Numbered from the stretch's first letter, positions 1 to 7,494 are shown. The stretch: DNA of 19,542 nt from Bacteroidales bacterium UBA3290 (GCA_002361615.1 DETK01000028.1:49246-68787); one strand, 5' to 3'. Translations and numbers: made by a program. The notes: a model not told the origin generated them from the letters alone.

Positions 1-1
1 G

Positions 2-763
2 ATGGACATCAAGGTCGACGGCCTGAGCTACGACGTACTGGAGAAAGCCCTCGAGCAGGCTCGCCAGGGCCGTATGCACATCATGGGCGAAATGCTTAAG
101 GTGATCCCCGAGCCGCGTGCCGACTACAAGCCGTTCGTGCCGCGCATCGTCCAGATCCGCATCGCCGCCGAATTCATCGGCGCCGTCATCGGCAAGGGCG
201 GCGAGACCATCCAGAAGATCCAGAAGGAGACCGGCACCGTCATCAACATCGACGAAGAGCCGATCCCGGGTACCAACCTTACCGAAGGTGTGGTGGACAT
301 CGCTTCCGACAACGCCGACAACATGCAGAAGGCCCTCGACTGGATCAAGAGTATCTGCGCCGTCCCCGAAGTCGGCCAGGTCTATCACGGCAAGGTCGTC
401 TCGATTCTCGAGTTCGGCGCCTTCATCGAGATCATGCCGGGCAAGGAAGGCCTGCTGCACGTCTCTGAGATCGCCTGGAACAAGACCGAGAAAGTCGAGG
501 ACGTCCTGGCCGTCGGCGACGAAGTCGATGTCAAGCTCCTTGAATACGACCCGAAGGCCGGCAAGATGCGCCTCTCGATGCGCGCGCTGACCGAGAAGCC
601 GGAAGGCTATGTGGAACCGGAACAGCGTCGTCCGCGCCGTGAAGGCGGCAACGGTCCGCGCCGCGAAGGTGGTAACGGCCCGCGCCGTGACAGCAAGGAC
701 GGTGGCAACCGCGGCCCGCGCCGCGACGGCAACCGTGGCCCTCGTCGCGACAACAACAAGTAA
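2..763 (+). CDS. pnp: Polyribonucleotide nucleotidyltransferase (PNPase), C-terminal part
   Basis: PNPase is the phosphate-dependent 3'-5' exoribonuclease of RNA turnover. The gene runs in from before the window, so only about 253 C-terminal residues are visible. They begin in the second RNase PH-like core (the MDIKVDG segment), continue into a KH domain (about residues 48-115, GKGG loop at 64-67) and an S1 RNA-binding domain (about 126-195, with FGAFIEI and GLLHVSEI). The last ~48 residues are a low-complexity Arg/Gly/Asn tail with repeated GPRR units, likely an extra RNA-binding extension. The ATG at position 2 is an internal Met, not the start. The stop lies 3 nt before the next ATG, so the downstream lipoprotein genes may be co-transcribed. 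Identification is secure from domain order and motifs. Confidence 0.97.
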   Translation: MDIKVDGLSYDVLEKALEQARQGRMHIMGEMLKVIPEPRADYKPFVPRIVQIRIAAEFIGAVIGKGGETIQKIQKETGTVINIDEEPIPGTNLTEGVVDIASDNADNMQKALDWIKSICAVPEVGQVYHGKVVSILEFGAFIEIMPGKEGLLHVSEIAWNKTEKVEDVLAVGDEVDVKLLEYDPKAGKMRLSMRALTEKPEGYVEPEQRRPRREGGNGPRREGGNGPRRDSKDGGNRGPRRDGNRGPRRDNNK

Positions 764-766
764 TTT

Positions 767-1666
767 ATGCGTTACGTGATCCGTCTTCTGATTGTTATGT
801 CACTGCTCTCCTTCCTGGGATGCGGGCAAAAGGATCCTGCCCCGGGACTGGACCGCGACGTCCATCTGCAGTCGCTCTACTACAGCGCCTCCCACGGCTA
901 CCACGCCTACAGCAACATCGGCTATAGGGCTGAACGCCTGGAAGACGGCCAGGCCCGCGTTACCGTGTTGGTGGGCAACGACCGCGACCGCGTCTACCTG
1001 ACAGAAGGGGCGCTGATGGATTCGCTCGAAGCGCTGGTCCGCGAATATCGGATGGACCGCTTCAAGGGGCATTACGAACCGAAGATGGAGATCCTGGACG
1101 GAGATTCCTGGTCGATGGAGCTCGTCTTTACCGACGGAAAATCGACCTCCTGCGGCGGATACATGGCCTATCCGCCGAAAGGCGCCGCGGGAATCGGCAA
1201 AGCTGAAGGCATCCTCTCCCGCTGGCTCTATCAAGAGCCGGCGGAAGAGATCGCCCTCATTTCTTTCCGCTACGAATACCACGATGCGGAAGGTTCGGAA
1301 ATCTATACCTTCGAACAGAAAGGCGAGGTCAGAACGGCTTTCGTCCAGCCTTACGGCCAAGCCAAGGGCCAGCATTATGAAGGATTCGACGATTTCCTGC
1401 CCAAACGGCTCGCCAACGAAATCCGCTGGAACCACATGGCTTCCTATACCGGCGAGAGCCTCACGGATGAAGACACTTCCCGCCCCCGTTGGATCCTGAA
1501 GGCCGAATACGCGAACGGCCAGAAGATCGAAACGATGGATTACCTTGACCGCACGCCGGAAGAGGACTGGCGGCAGGGCGTTCCGTCGGTTTCGGAAATG
1601 GACCTCCGCCACTCGACGGAGCATGGCTTCAGTGAAGCGATCCAACTGCTGGAAAAACGCGACTGA
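767..1666 (+). CDS. Hypothetical lipoprotein, tandem paralogue 1
   Basis: Function not recognised. The 299-residue product opens with a short basic, hydrophobic leader ending in LLSFLGC (Cys19), a plausible though imperfect lipobox, so it is probably a lipid-anchored envelope protein. The start is 3 nt after the pnp stop. The mature part seems to hold two related halves: residues ~34-130, with a YY..HGY entry, DRDRV and DSLEALVREYRMD followed by a strand containing TDGK; and residues ~160-275, with a second FRYEYH.. entry ending in RPRW..KAEYANG and MDYLDR. The next gene is a clear paralogue with the same leader and motifs, and its ATG overlaps this TGA (TGATG), so the pair is probably translationally coupled. 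No catalytic motif is visible. Confidence 0.8.
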   Translation: MRYVIRLLIVMSLLSFLGCGQKDPAPGLDRDVHLQSLYYSASHGYHAYSNIGYRAERLEDGQARVTVLVGNDRDRVYLTEGALMDSLEALVREYRMDRFKGHYEPKMEILDGDSWSMELVFTDGKSTSCGGYMAYPPKGAAGIGKAEGILSRWLYQEPAEEIALISFRYEYHDAEGSEIYTFEQKGEVRTAFVQPYGQAKGQHYEGFDDFLPKRLANEIRWNHMASYTGESLTDEDTSRPRWILKAEYANGQKIETMDYLDRTPEEDWRQGVPSVSEMDLRHSTEHGFSEAIQLLEKRD

Positions 1667-2703
1667 TGCCCACCATGACCAAATTCCTTTTCCTGATGTC
1701 GCTGCTTTCTTTTCTCGGATGCCGGCCGACGACGCCGACACCCGACCCTTTGGCACAACCCGTCCCCGATGGACCGTGCCGCCTCGAATCCTTCTATTAC
1801 ACAGCTACACACGGCTATCGCGGTTTCACCAACCGGGGTTACCGGGCCGAAAGGCTCAGCGACGGAAAGGTGCGCATCACCGTGGAACTCGGTGACGACC
1901 GCGACCGCGTTTTCCTGGCCGATGCAGCCGTGATGGATTCGCTCGAAGCCCTTGTCCGGGAATACAGGATGGACCATTACAAAGAACGCTACAAGCCGAT
2001 GTTCGACATCAAGGACGGCGACACCTGGGACTTTTCGCTGAAGTATTCCGATGGAAAGCGTGTCCGCAGCGGCGGCTACGAGGCCATGCCCACAGGCGCC
2101 AAGGAAGCGTTCCATAAAGTGGAGGAGCTCTTTGCGCCCTGGCGGAACATGGAACTGGCGCAGGACGCCGTCCTGAAGGCCTTCCGCTTCGAACTGCACT
2201 CGGACAAAGGCACGGAAGTGTTCTCCTTCAAGAAAGAAGAACGGAATTCCGTGTATTTCCGCACAATGGGATCTTTCCAGGGATGGAATTACTACTGTGG
2301 TGACCCGCTACTGCTCGAAAAGCTGGACAAGGACCTGCGCCAGATTAACGCCTGCTCCTACTGCGGAGAGAAACTCTCGGAAGAAGACAAATCCCGCCCG
2401 CGCTGGATCGCCATCCTCGAATATTCCGACGGACGGGTATTCGAGCTGATGGACTATCTCGACCGGGACGGCGGCTACGACCACCGTCCTCCGACCAACA
2501 CGGAACGGGCGATCCGAAATATGGCAGAAAGCTATTTCAGTGCGGAAATCGAGCGCATCAAAGCCCTGCCGGAAGAAGAGCGCGGTAACCACAGCTGCAC
2601 CTCCTACAAACCCGACGGCTCCCCCAGCCAGATCATCCACTACGCCGGCGACGGCACCGTTCTCGGCGGCCACGACTACGACGATCCGATGGCGGACTTC
2701 TGA
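1666..2703 (+). CDS. Hypothetical lipoprotein, tandem paralogue 2
   Basis: Function not recognised. The 345-residue product is paralogous to the gene just upstream: both share the LLSFLGC leader, HGY, YRAERL, DRDRV, MDSLEALVREYRMD, SRPRWI and MDYLDR segments in the same order, and the DNA is also very similar around the DSLEALVREY block. An alternative start at 1675 (MTKFLFL) gives a more typical signal peptide, while the ATG at 1666 overlaps the previous stop; both keep the lipobox Cys. Unlike paralogue 1 it carries an extra ~45 C-terminal residues rich in Gly, Asp and Tyr (YKPDGSPSQIIHY, then GDGTVLGGHDYDD). It converges with the fimbrillin-like gene: the two stops are 11 nt apart and I see no terminator between them. 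Confidence 0.8.
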   Translation: MPTMTKFLFLMSLLSFLGCRPTTPTPDPLAQPVPDGPCRLESFYYTATHGYRGFTNRGYRAERLSDGKVRITVELGDDRDRVFLADAAVMDSLEALVREYRMDHYKERYKPMFDIKDGDTWDFSLKYSDGKRVRSGGYEAMPTGAKEAFHKVEELFAPWRNMELAQDAVLKAFRFELHSDKGTEVFSFKKEERNSVYFRTMGSFQGWNYYCGDPLLLEKLDKDLRQINACSYCGEKLSEEDKSRPRWIAILEYSDGRVFELMDYLDRDGGYDHRPPTNTERAIRNMAESYFSAEIERIKALPEEERGNHSCTSYKPDGSPSQIIHYAGDGTVLGGHDYDDPMADF

Positions 2704-2714
2704 CGTCTCTTCCC

Positions 2715-3680
2715 TTACAGTGCTTCCGACACGCTGCCTGAAGAGATTTCCGCTACGCCCAGGCGGCTTGTGAGCGTAGTATTCTTCGCACTCACAAAAG
2801 TGCCGTTGGGCTTGTACTGGGCAGGAATGGTCTTGCTGCCCAGATACGTGACGCCGTCCGTCGCTATGACCTCGAAATGCAAGTCTTCCTCGTTGCTGGT
2901 GTCTTCATTCCTAAGCGCCACAAAGAACGGATCTGCCGTAGGATTGAGCAAGTTGACCGTAATCGGCCCCGTTCCCATATTCCAGCCCTTCCAGAGTCCG
3001 CCGTTTCCGGCTGTAATCGTTACGACCCGGGCCGTGATGGGTGTCTTCAATTCCCCTTTCTGGAAACGGAAGTTGAGGCGGTAGATGCTCTGCTGGTTTT
3101 CAAAGACGGCTTTTTCCGTGGTCAGGTTTCCGTCTGATACCTCCGTGACCAGCACGTCCTGCGCCTGCGCCATATGATACCTCGCGGCGATAGAATTAAC
3201 CAGACCGCTCGGACCGCCATCGTTTACCAAAAGCAAACCCGCCTGCCCGACGTAGGTCCATTGATCGCGGGTATTTGGTGTAAGCAGGGTCAACCGCGTG
3301 CTTCCGGGTGTAATGCCAGCCGTCGTCACCGTTCCTGACAACGTGGCCTTGTGGAAATCTGTCTCGTCCACCGCAACCGCGAGCGTGCCAATCTGCGTGT
3401 CGCCCAAATACACATACACTTTCTCTTCATTCAACCAAGCGGACTTCAGGACTGTCGTGGAAGATTCGTCCGTACCATCGATGGCCAGGCCCTTCGTCCG
3501 GGGGCTGTCGGTCTTTTCTGCCCGGATGGTGAGTGTCCACACCGAATCGGTCTGCCCGGTCTGTTTCCTGGGCGTACTATCCGAGATGTTATCTACCTCT
3601 ACCGGCTGGCATCCGGCCCAAACCAGGGCACCTGCCAGCAGCGCGATAATAATCCGTTTCTTGCTCATCTTCTCCGTCAT
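2715..3680 (-). CDS. Fimbrillin-like lipoprotein
   Basis: The product is 321 residues with a lipoprotein signal peptide (KKRIIIALLAGALVWAGC, Cys24). It then follows the pattern of Bacteroidales fimbrillin-like surface proteins: an RTKGLAIDGTD segment, short beta strands (KVYVYLG, IGTLAV), a TLLTPN..WTYVGQ.G block and a FENQQSIYRLNF block. Such proteins are exported as lipoproteins and serve as pilin-like or adhesin subunits; whether this one polymerises cannot be told. The ATG overlaps the TGA of the upstream 968-codon gene (ATGA), implying translational coupling and a shared surface role. MSKKR (residue 5) is an alternative start. The fold assignment rests on pattern recognition, not alignment. 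Confidence 0.7.
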   Translation of the reverse strand: MTEKMSKKRIIIALLAGALVWAGCQPVEVDNISDSTPRKQTGQTDSVWTLTIRAEKTDSPRTKGLAIDGTDESSTTVLKSAWLNEEKVYVYLGDTQIGTLAVAVDETDFHKATLSGTVTTAGITPGSTRLTLLTPNTRDQWTYVGQAGLLLVNDGGPSGLVNSIAARYHMAQAQDVLVTEVSDGNLTTEKAVFENQQSIYRLNFRFQKGELKTPITARVVTITAGNGGLWKGWNMGTGPITVNLLNPTADPFFVALRNEDTSNEEDLHFEVIATDGVTYLGSKTIPAQYKPNGTFVSAKNTTLTSRLGVAEISSGSVSEAL

Positions 3681-6583
3681 TTAAGATAATACGCCTTTCC
3701 CGCAGGAATCTCCGTTCCGGAGAACGGATAGAAGCCCAACGTTCCGTTTTGGATGCCCAGGACATAGACAGCACGTTCTCCGATCTTGCCCTCGGTCACG
3801 GCCTGAGGCGCATCGGAGCCCAACAGGTCGTTGGAATGCTGAATGTTGATGGAATCCGTCGTCGGCGTCATAGCCAGCGTCTTCGTCGGGGCCGTATCCT
3901 GGGAAGTCTTATCCATCAGGATAACCACCGCCGTACCGGCGGGAATCACACGGCTGCTTCTGTCGTCGATGCGATAAAACACCCATTCATTCCCGTCCAG
4001 TCCGGCCGTATAGGCCGTCGCTCCTTCCGGAAGCAACCAACTTGTATTCCCGTCGAAGAATGTCGTCACGTACTTGTTCTGCCCTTGTACAGTAGAAGCC
4101 GTGAGCACAGGATCGGCCACGGGCGTGATGCTGATGTCGTCCAGGTAAAGCCAGGGTTGTCCAGCCTTTAATCTGATGGCTACATATTTGGTTCCTTGCG
4201 GCAGTCGTCGCACGAAGCGAGGCCAGGTCCCGGCCGCTACGGCTACGGATATTTCATCGGACCAGCTGAAATCCTCGGGGTTTTTATCCGTAGTAGAATA
4301 TCCCACAGAGAAAAGCGTCCGATACGCGGTCGTAGCGTCCGCATTATTCTGGTAGTAAAACGACAGGATTGACTCGGAACTGACGTTCAATTGAGGGGAA
4401 ATCAGATATTGGGGCGGATTACTCTCGATTTGATCGAAGGCAAAGCCGAAGTCATAGCTGCCTTCTCGCGGCTCCCACGATTTGATTCCCGCATTGCCGT
4501 TGCTGTTCACAATGCGCCAGCCGCCCATGCCGTTTTCAAAACCCTGGAAGCACGGCAACTGTTCGATCGGACTCTCGGTGACAAAACGGACGGTCACGTA
4601 ATTGCTTTCATTGCTGTCATAGCATGCTTTGATGCGGAAGTCGTAGGTAGTATTGGTTTCCAGGCCGGTCAGGGCGACGGAACGGGTACTGCCATCCAGG
4701 TTCTTTTCGGACGACCAGGCGTTGTCACTTCTCTTCTTGTATTGATAGGCAAAGCCCGTAACTCCCGAAGCGGAGCAAGACCAGGAGAACGAAACGCCAT
4801 TGTCTGTGAGGGTGCTCACGGAAAGGTCTGCCGGCCCTGCCAGGGTAGAATAGACTTCGAAACTGAAATCATCGACGAAGAAGAATGATTGACCTGACGG
4901 GTACTGGATTGCAACGTATCTGGTCCTCTCAGGAAAGTCGTTTTCATACAACTCCCAGTCATGCCCCTGCGCAGTTATTTCGTCGCTCCAAGTGAAAGAA
5001 CCGACATCGCTGTCGGTAGTTGAATAGCCTACCCGGAAACGGTCTGTATTTGGGTATACCGCATTCAAGTAGTAGAATGACATCTTCACGGCACAATCGC
5101 CGGGCAATCTCGGAGAAATCAGGTATTGGGACGGAGATGTCGCGTCGTCGCCATAAAAACGGTAACAGCGTGCACCCTCGTAACTGGTCTGATCAGATAT
5201 CCCTGTAAATTCCCAACTATGTACAACCTGGCTCCAACCATCCATCCCATTTTCAAATCCGCAACTGTAGGGAAGTTCAACGGCCGTGGTAAAACTGAGA
5301 TTCGCATAATTGCTTTCACTGCTGCCATAAATGGCTTTCAGACGAAACTGATAGTCCGTGTGGGCGGAAAGGCCGCTGATCGTTACGTTCCTGGCGGAGG
5401 CGGACAACAAAGTTTCTGTCGACCATTGCGAAACATCCGCTTTTTTATACTGATAAACATATCCCGTGACGGTCTCGCCCGCTTGTGGCCCATCCCAAGA
5501 AACCTTGGCGGCATGTTCCGTACAATCCGACAAAGTGAGAATGACTGGCGTGACCGTGAAGTTGAAATTATCCAAATAGATATCCATGTAACTCTTCGTT
5601 GTCCACGCTCTGGCAGCCACGTATTTCGTTCCTTGGGGAAAAGTCTTCCCAAAGTGTCCCCACCCTGCCACAACATCTGAATCCCAGGTGAAAGAAGAAA
5701 TGTCATTGGTTTGGGTAGAATAGCCTATCTGAAAGGATAAATCATGCTGAACGATCGGACCTCGCTCATAGTCAAATTCCACATACATGGCCATCCGTCC
5801 GTCAAATTCAGGAGAAATCAAGTACTGGTAGACATCTCCACTTACGGTGTTGTCATTACAAAAATGAAAAGCATGGCCACTGCCGCGTTCCACGATCTTT
5901 GTGTATTGATTACAATTAACCGTTGTCCATCCCTCTTCTTCCAGCGTGGTGGTTTCGAAGTCATAGGAGTAAGGCAGGCTGCGTCCGGAAAAAATGGACA
6001 GGTGCATATAAATGTAGTCGCTTCCGGCACCGCAACCTTTGTTCAGGTCATAGCCCGTCGTTGTATCACCGTTCACGCCTACGGCACCCGCCTGGGTACT
6101 GTTGAACGAGATGCCGGTTATGAATCGGTTGTTGGTAAAGCTCTCCTTAGTATAATAGAGGTGGATCGTAGCACCGCCGGCACCTCGATTCAGGTCGCCT
6201 TTGCTGTTCACGAAGTTTGTCCCGCCCTGGTAAGTGACAAGGTGATAGGTACGTCCGTTGAAGGAACGGCTGTCTGGAGCCGTACCCTCCGCATTGCTGA
6301 TATAGAAATCGGTGATATAACCATTGTTGATACCGTTGCTACTCTCCGACTTATACAATAGATAGATGTAGTCGCCTTCTGCTTTGCGATTCAAATCCTG
6401 GTCGATGACCTGCCAGCCCTGGCTTCTGAGACTGGCCTTCAAGTTGTTCACCTCATCTTCCGAGCCGCCGATGACCATCACATCCTTGATGCCTTCGTCA
6501 GCCCATGCCGTTACCGTCGGCAGCAGCGCCAGCAGCAGCGTCACGGCAGCCCGAAGAAGTCTTTCCAAAAAACCACGGTTCAT
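3677..6583 (-). CDS. Large secreted modular protein (beta-prism motifs, jelly-roll/FN3 repeats)
   Basis: I take the ATG at 6583 as start, since a GGGAGGAGG ribosome site ends 6 nt before it; in-frame ATGs at 6589 and 6622 are less likely, and the latter lies inside the upstream small ORF. The ~968-residue product has a Sec signal peptide (about 1-28, ending TAWA-DEG). Next come three DLNxG..GxYIYLxY-type motifs (near 63, 130, 179) resembling MABP-like beta-prism domains of Bacteroidales surface proteins. Three MAM-like 'choice-of-anchor J' jelly rolls follow (about 203-345, 437-578, 676-822; each with FE..GW, QYLISP, VGYST and YLDD-type motifs), with FN3 domains after the first two (346-435, 583-671). 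The C-terminal domain (824-968) contains LPEGATAYTA, IPAGTAVV and IPAGKAYYLK. Probable role: surface adhesion or matrix binding. No catalytic residues recognised. G+C looks lower than in the flanking housekeeping genes. Confidence 0.85.
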   Translation of the reverse strand: MNRGFLERLLRAAVTLLLALLPTVTAWADEGIKDVMVIGGSEDEVNNLKASLRSQGWQVIDQDLNRKAEGDYIYLLYKSESSNGINNGYITDFYISNAEGTAPDSRSFNGRTYHLVTYQGGTNFVNSKGDLNRGAGGATIHLYYTKESFTNNRFITGISFNSTQAGAVGVNGDTTTGYDLNKGCGAGSDYIYMHLSIFSGRSLPYSYDFETTTLEEEGWTTVNCNQYTKIVERGSGHAFHFCNDNTVSGDVYQYLISPEFDGRMAMYVEFDYERGPIVQHDLSFQIGYSTQTNDISSFTWDSDVVAGWGHFGKTFPQGTKYVAARAWTTKSYMDIYLDNFNFTVTPVILTLSDCTEHAAKVSWDGPQAGETVTGYVYQYKKADVSQWSTETLLSASARNVTISGLSAHTDYQFRLKAIYGSSESNYANLSFTTAVELPYSCGFENGMDGWSQVVHSWEFTGISDQTSYEGARCYRFYGDDATSPSQYLISPRLPGDCAVKMSFYYLNAVYPNTDRFRVGYSTTDSDVGSFTWSDEITAQGHDWELYENDFPERTRYVAIQYPSGQSFFFVDDFSFEVYSTLAGPADLSVSTLTDNGVSFSWSCSASGVTGFAYQYKKRSDNAWSSEKNLDGSTRSVALTGLETNTTYDFRIKACYDSNESNYVTVRFVTESPIEQLPCFQGFENGMGGWRIVNSNGNAGIKSWEPREGSYDFGFAFDQIESNPPQYLISPQLNVSSESILSFYYQNNADATTAYRTLFSVGYSTTDKNPEDFSWSDEISVAVAAGTWPRFVRRLPQGTKYVAIRLKAGQPWLYLDDISITPVADPVLTASTVQGQNKYVTTFFDGNTSWLLPEGATAYTAGLDGNEWVFYRIDDRSSRVIPAGTAVVILMDKTSQDTAPTKTLAMTPTTDSINIQHSNDLLGSDAPQAVTEGKIGERAVYVLGIQNGTLGFYPFSGTEIPAGKAYYLK

Positions 6584-6599
6584 CTTCATCCTCCTCCCA

Positions 6600-6728
6600 T
6601 CAGTTTTCATCCAGGTTGCCAAATTCGTAATCCACTGTTTTCGCCGACTGGCAGATCATACCCGTAGCAGTCACCTCCACGACCTCCGTCGCAGGGGTTT
6701 CATATCCTTTTTTAGCAGTCTTTTCCAT
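6600..6728 (-). CDS. Small ORF (42 codons) leading the surface operon
   Basis: Translation from the ATG at 6728 gives 42 residues: MEKTAKKGYETPATEVVEV, then a T-A-T-G-M-I-C-Q-S core and an acidic tail ending GNLDEN. It sits ~38 nt downstream of a good Bacteroidota promoter and ends 16 nt before the ATG of the large surface gene, with the latter's ribosome site in the gap. From general knowledge of Bacteroidales genomes, short proteins of the form 'K.Y..P...V......MIC.S' often precede fimbrillin-like and secreted-protein genes and are poorly annotated; I know no established function. There is no signal peptide or membrane segment. It could be a structural small protein, a peptide precursor, or a leader ORF controlling translation of the next gene. 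Confidence 0.65.
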   Translation of the reverse strand: MEKTAKKGYETPATEVVEVTATGMICQSAKTVDYEFGNLDEN

Positions 6729-6771
6729 GGCTTGTGGCAGGCTCCGCTTGTAAGCCTTTTCCTATCCCCCT

Positions 6772-6803
6772 CAAATATAATCATTTCCGAGCAGGAATAC
6801 AAA
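6772..6803 (-). promoter_or_regulatory. Bacteroidota-type promoter of the surface operon
   Basis: Read on the minus strand there is a TTTG -33 box (6800-6803), a 20-nt spacer and TATATTTG (6772-6779), which matches the -7 consensus TAnnTTTG of the Bacteroidota primary sigma factor with correct spacing. Transcription would begin near 6766, just after an AGGGGGA run, and give a ~38-nt leader before the 42-codon ORF. The -33 box lies in the T-run of the tRNA-Pro terminator, so the two signals are fused. Confidence 0.75.
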
Positions 6804-6855
6804 AAAACTCACTGCCGTCTGACAGTGAGTTTTTGATTTCTGTCGGGAAGAGGTG
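6797..6855 (-). repeat. 59-bp inverted repeat, copy 1 (tRNA-Pro 3' tail plus terminator)
   Basis: On the minus strand this stretch holds the last 13 nt of tRNA-Pro (CACCTCTTCCCGA), a CA, a short A-rich spacer, the terminator hairpin and the GTAT after its T-run. The same 59 nt occurs on the plus strand at 8879-8937, differing only by one extra G here and one extra A there. The two copies point towards each other across trmH-glyA. Confidence 0.9.
6803..6834 (-). terminator. Intrinsic terminator of tRNA-Pro
   Basis: A 12-bp stem (A-run plus ACTCACTG pairing with CAGTGAGT plus T-run; arms 6803-6814 and 6823-6834) encloses an 8-nt loop. On the minus strand it lies 8 nt past the tRNA 3' end and is followed by a run of seven T, so it should stop the tRNA transcript. 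It is A/T-flanked on both sides and could work in both directions. Confidence 0.85.
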
Positions 6856-6916
6856 ACTCGAACACCCGACCTCTGCGTCCCGAACGCAGCGCGCTAGCCA
6901 ACTGCGCCACTTCCCG
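6843..6916 (-). tRNA. tRNA-Pro (anticodon CGG)
   Basis: The 74 nt fold into a full cloverleaf: acceptor CGGGAAG/CTTCCCG (7 bp), D arm GCGC...GCGC, anticodon arm CTGCG-TTCGGGA-CGCAG with anticodon CGG, 5-nt variable loop, T arm GGGTG-TTCGAGT-CACCT, and discriminator A. C1-G72 with A73 is typical of bacterial proline tRNA. The 3' CCA is not encoded (CAG follows), as is usual in Bacteroidota. It decodes CCG, a codon used often in the G+C-rich genes here. Confidence 0.95.
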
Positions 6917-6935
6917 AGTTCCCGAAATGGGACTG

Positions 6936-6943
6936 CAAATATA
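6936..6943 (-). promoter_or_regulatory. Probable -7 box for tRNA-Pro
   Basis: TATATTTG on the minus strand matches the Bacteroidota -7 consensus TAnnTTTG and lies 19 nt upstream of the tRNA 5' end, in the 44-nt gap after trmH. A clean TTTG -33 box is not visible 19-21 nt further up, so confidence is moderate. Confidence 0.5.
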
Positions 6944-6960
6944 GTAACTTTTTTTAGAAT

Positions 6961-7494
6961 CTATCGGAAATTGTTCAAAATAATGTTCCAAAGCACGATA
7001 CCGACAGAAACGGAGACGTTTAGCGAGTGCTTGGTACCGTATTGCGGGATTTCCAGGCACAGGTCGGAAGCATCCGCCACTTCCTGGGCGACGCCCTTGA
7101 CCTCGTTGCCGAACACCAGGGCGTAGCGTTTTTCAGGATCCGGACGGAAATCCTGCAGGAGCGTCGAATACTCGGTCTGCTCCACGCTGACGATGGTATA
7201 GCCTTCGCTGCGAAGGGCCGTGACAGCCTCCAGCGCCGTGTCGAAATGCGCCCAGTCCACGCTGAACTCGGCACCCAGGGCGGCCTTGTGGATTTCCGGT
7301 GTGGGCGGCGTGGCGGAGATGCCGCAGAGGCAGATCCTGCCGACCCGGAACGCGTCGCAAGTGCGGAAGGCAGAACCGATGTTGTGCTGGCTGCGCACGT
7401 TGTCGAGCACCAGGACGAGCGGCGCTTTACCCGCCTGCTTGAATTCTTCCACGCTGATGCGGCCCAGTTCGCTGTTCAAAAGTTTTCGGAACAT
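6961..7494 (-). CDS. TrmH/SpoU-family RNA 2'-O-methyltransferase
   Basis: This SAM-dependent enzyme methylates a ribose 2'-OH in tRNA or rRNA. The 177-residue product has all three SPOUT/SpoU motifs: motif 1 NVRSQHNIGSAFRTCDAF near residues 33-50, motif 2 VFGNEVKGV near 127-135, and the knotted motif 3 IPQYGTKHSLNVSVSVGI near 149-166. It is short and has no N-terminal substrate-binding domain, like many Bacteroidota TrmH paralogues, so the exact nucleotide target cannot be assigned. It is transcribed divergently from glyA and stands 44 nt upstream of tRNA-Pro; read-through into the tRNA is possible. Confidence 0.9.
   Translation of the reverse strand: MFRKLLNSELGRISVEEFKQAGKAPLVLVLDNVRSQHNIGSAFRTCDAFRVGRICLCGISATPPTPEIHKAALGAEFSVDWAHFDTALEAVTALRSEGYTIVSVEQTEYSTLLQDFRPDPEKRYALVFGNEVKGVAQEVADASDLCLEIPQYGTKHSLNVSVSVGIVLWNIILNNFR

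Noticed and set aside
800..1756. 318-codon frame opposite the first lipoprotein
   Set aside because: Antisense shadow; the plus-strand frames have signal peptides, paralogy and tight spacing.
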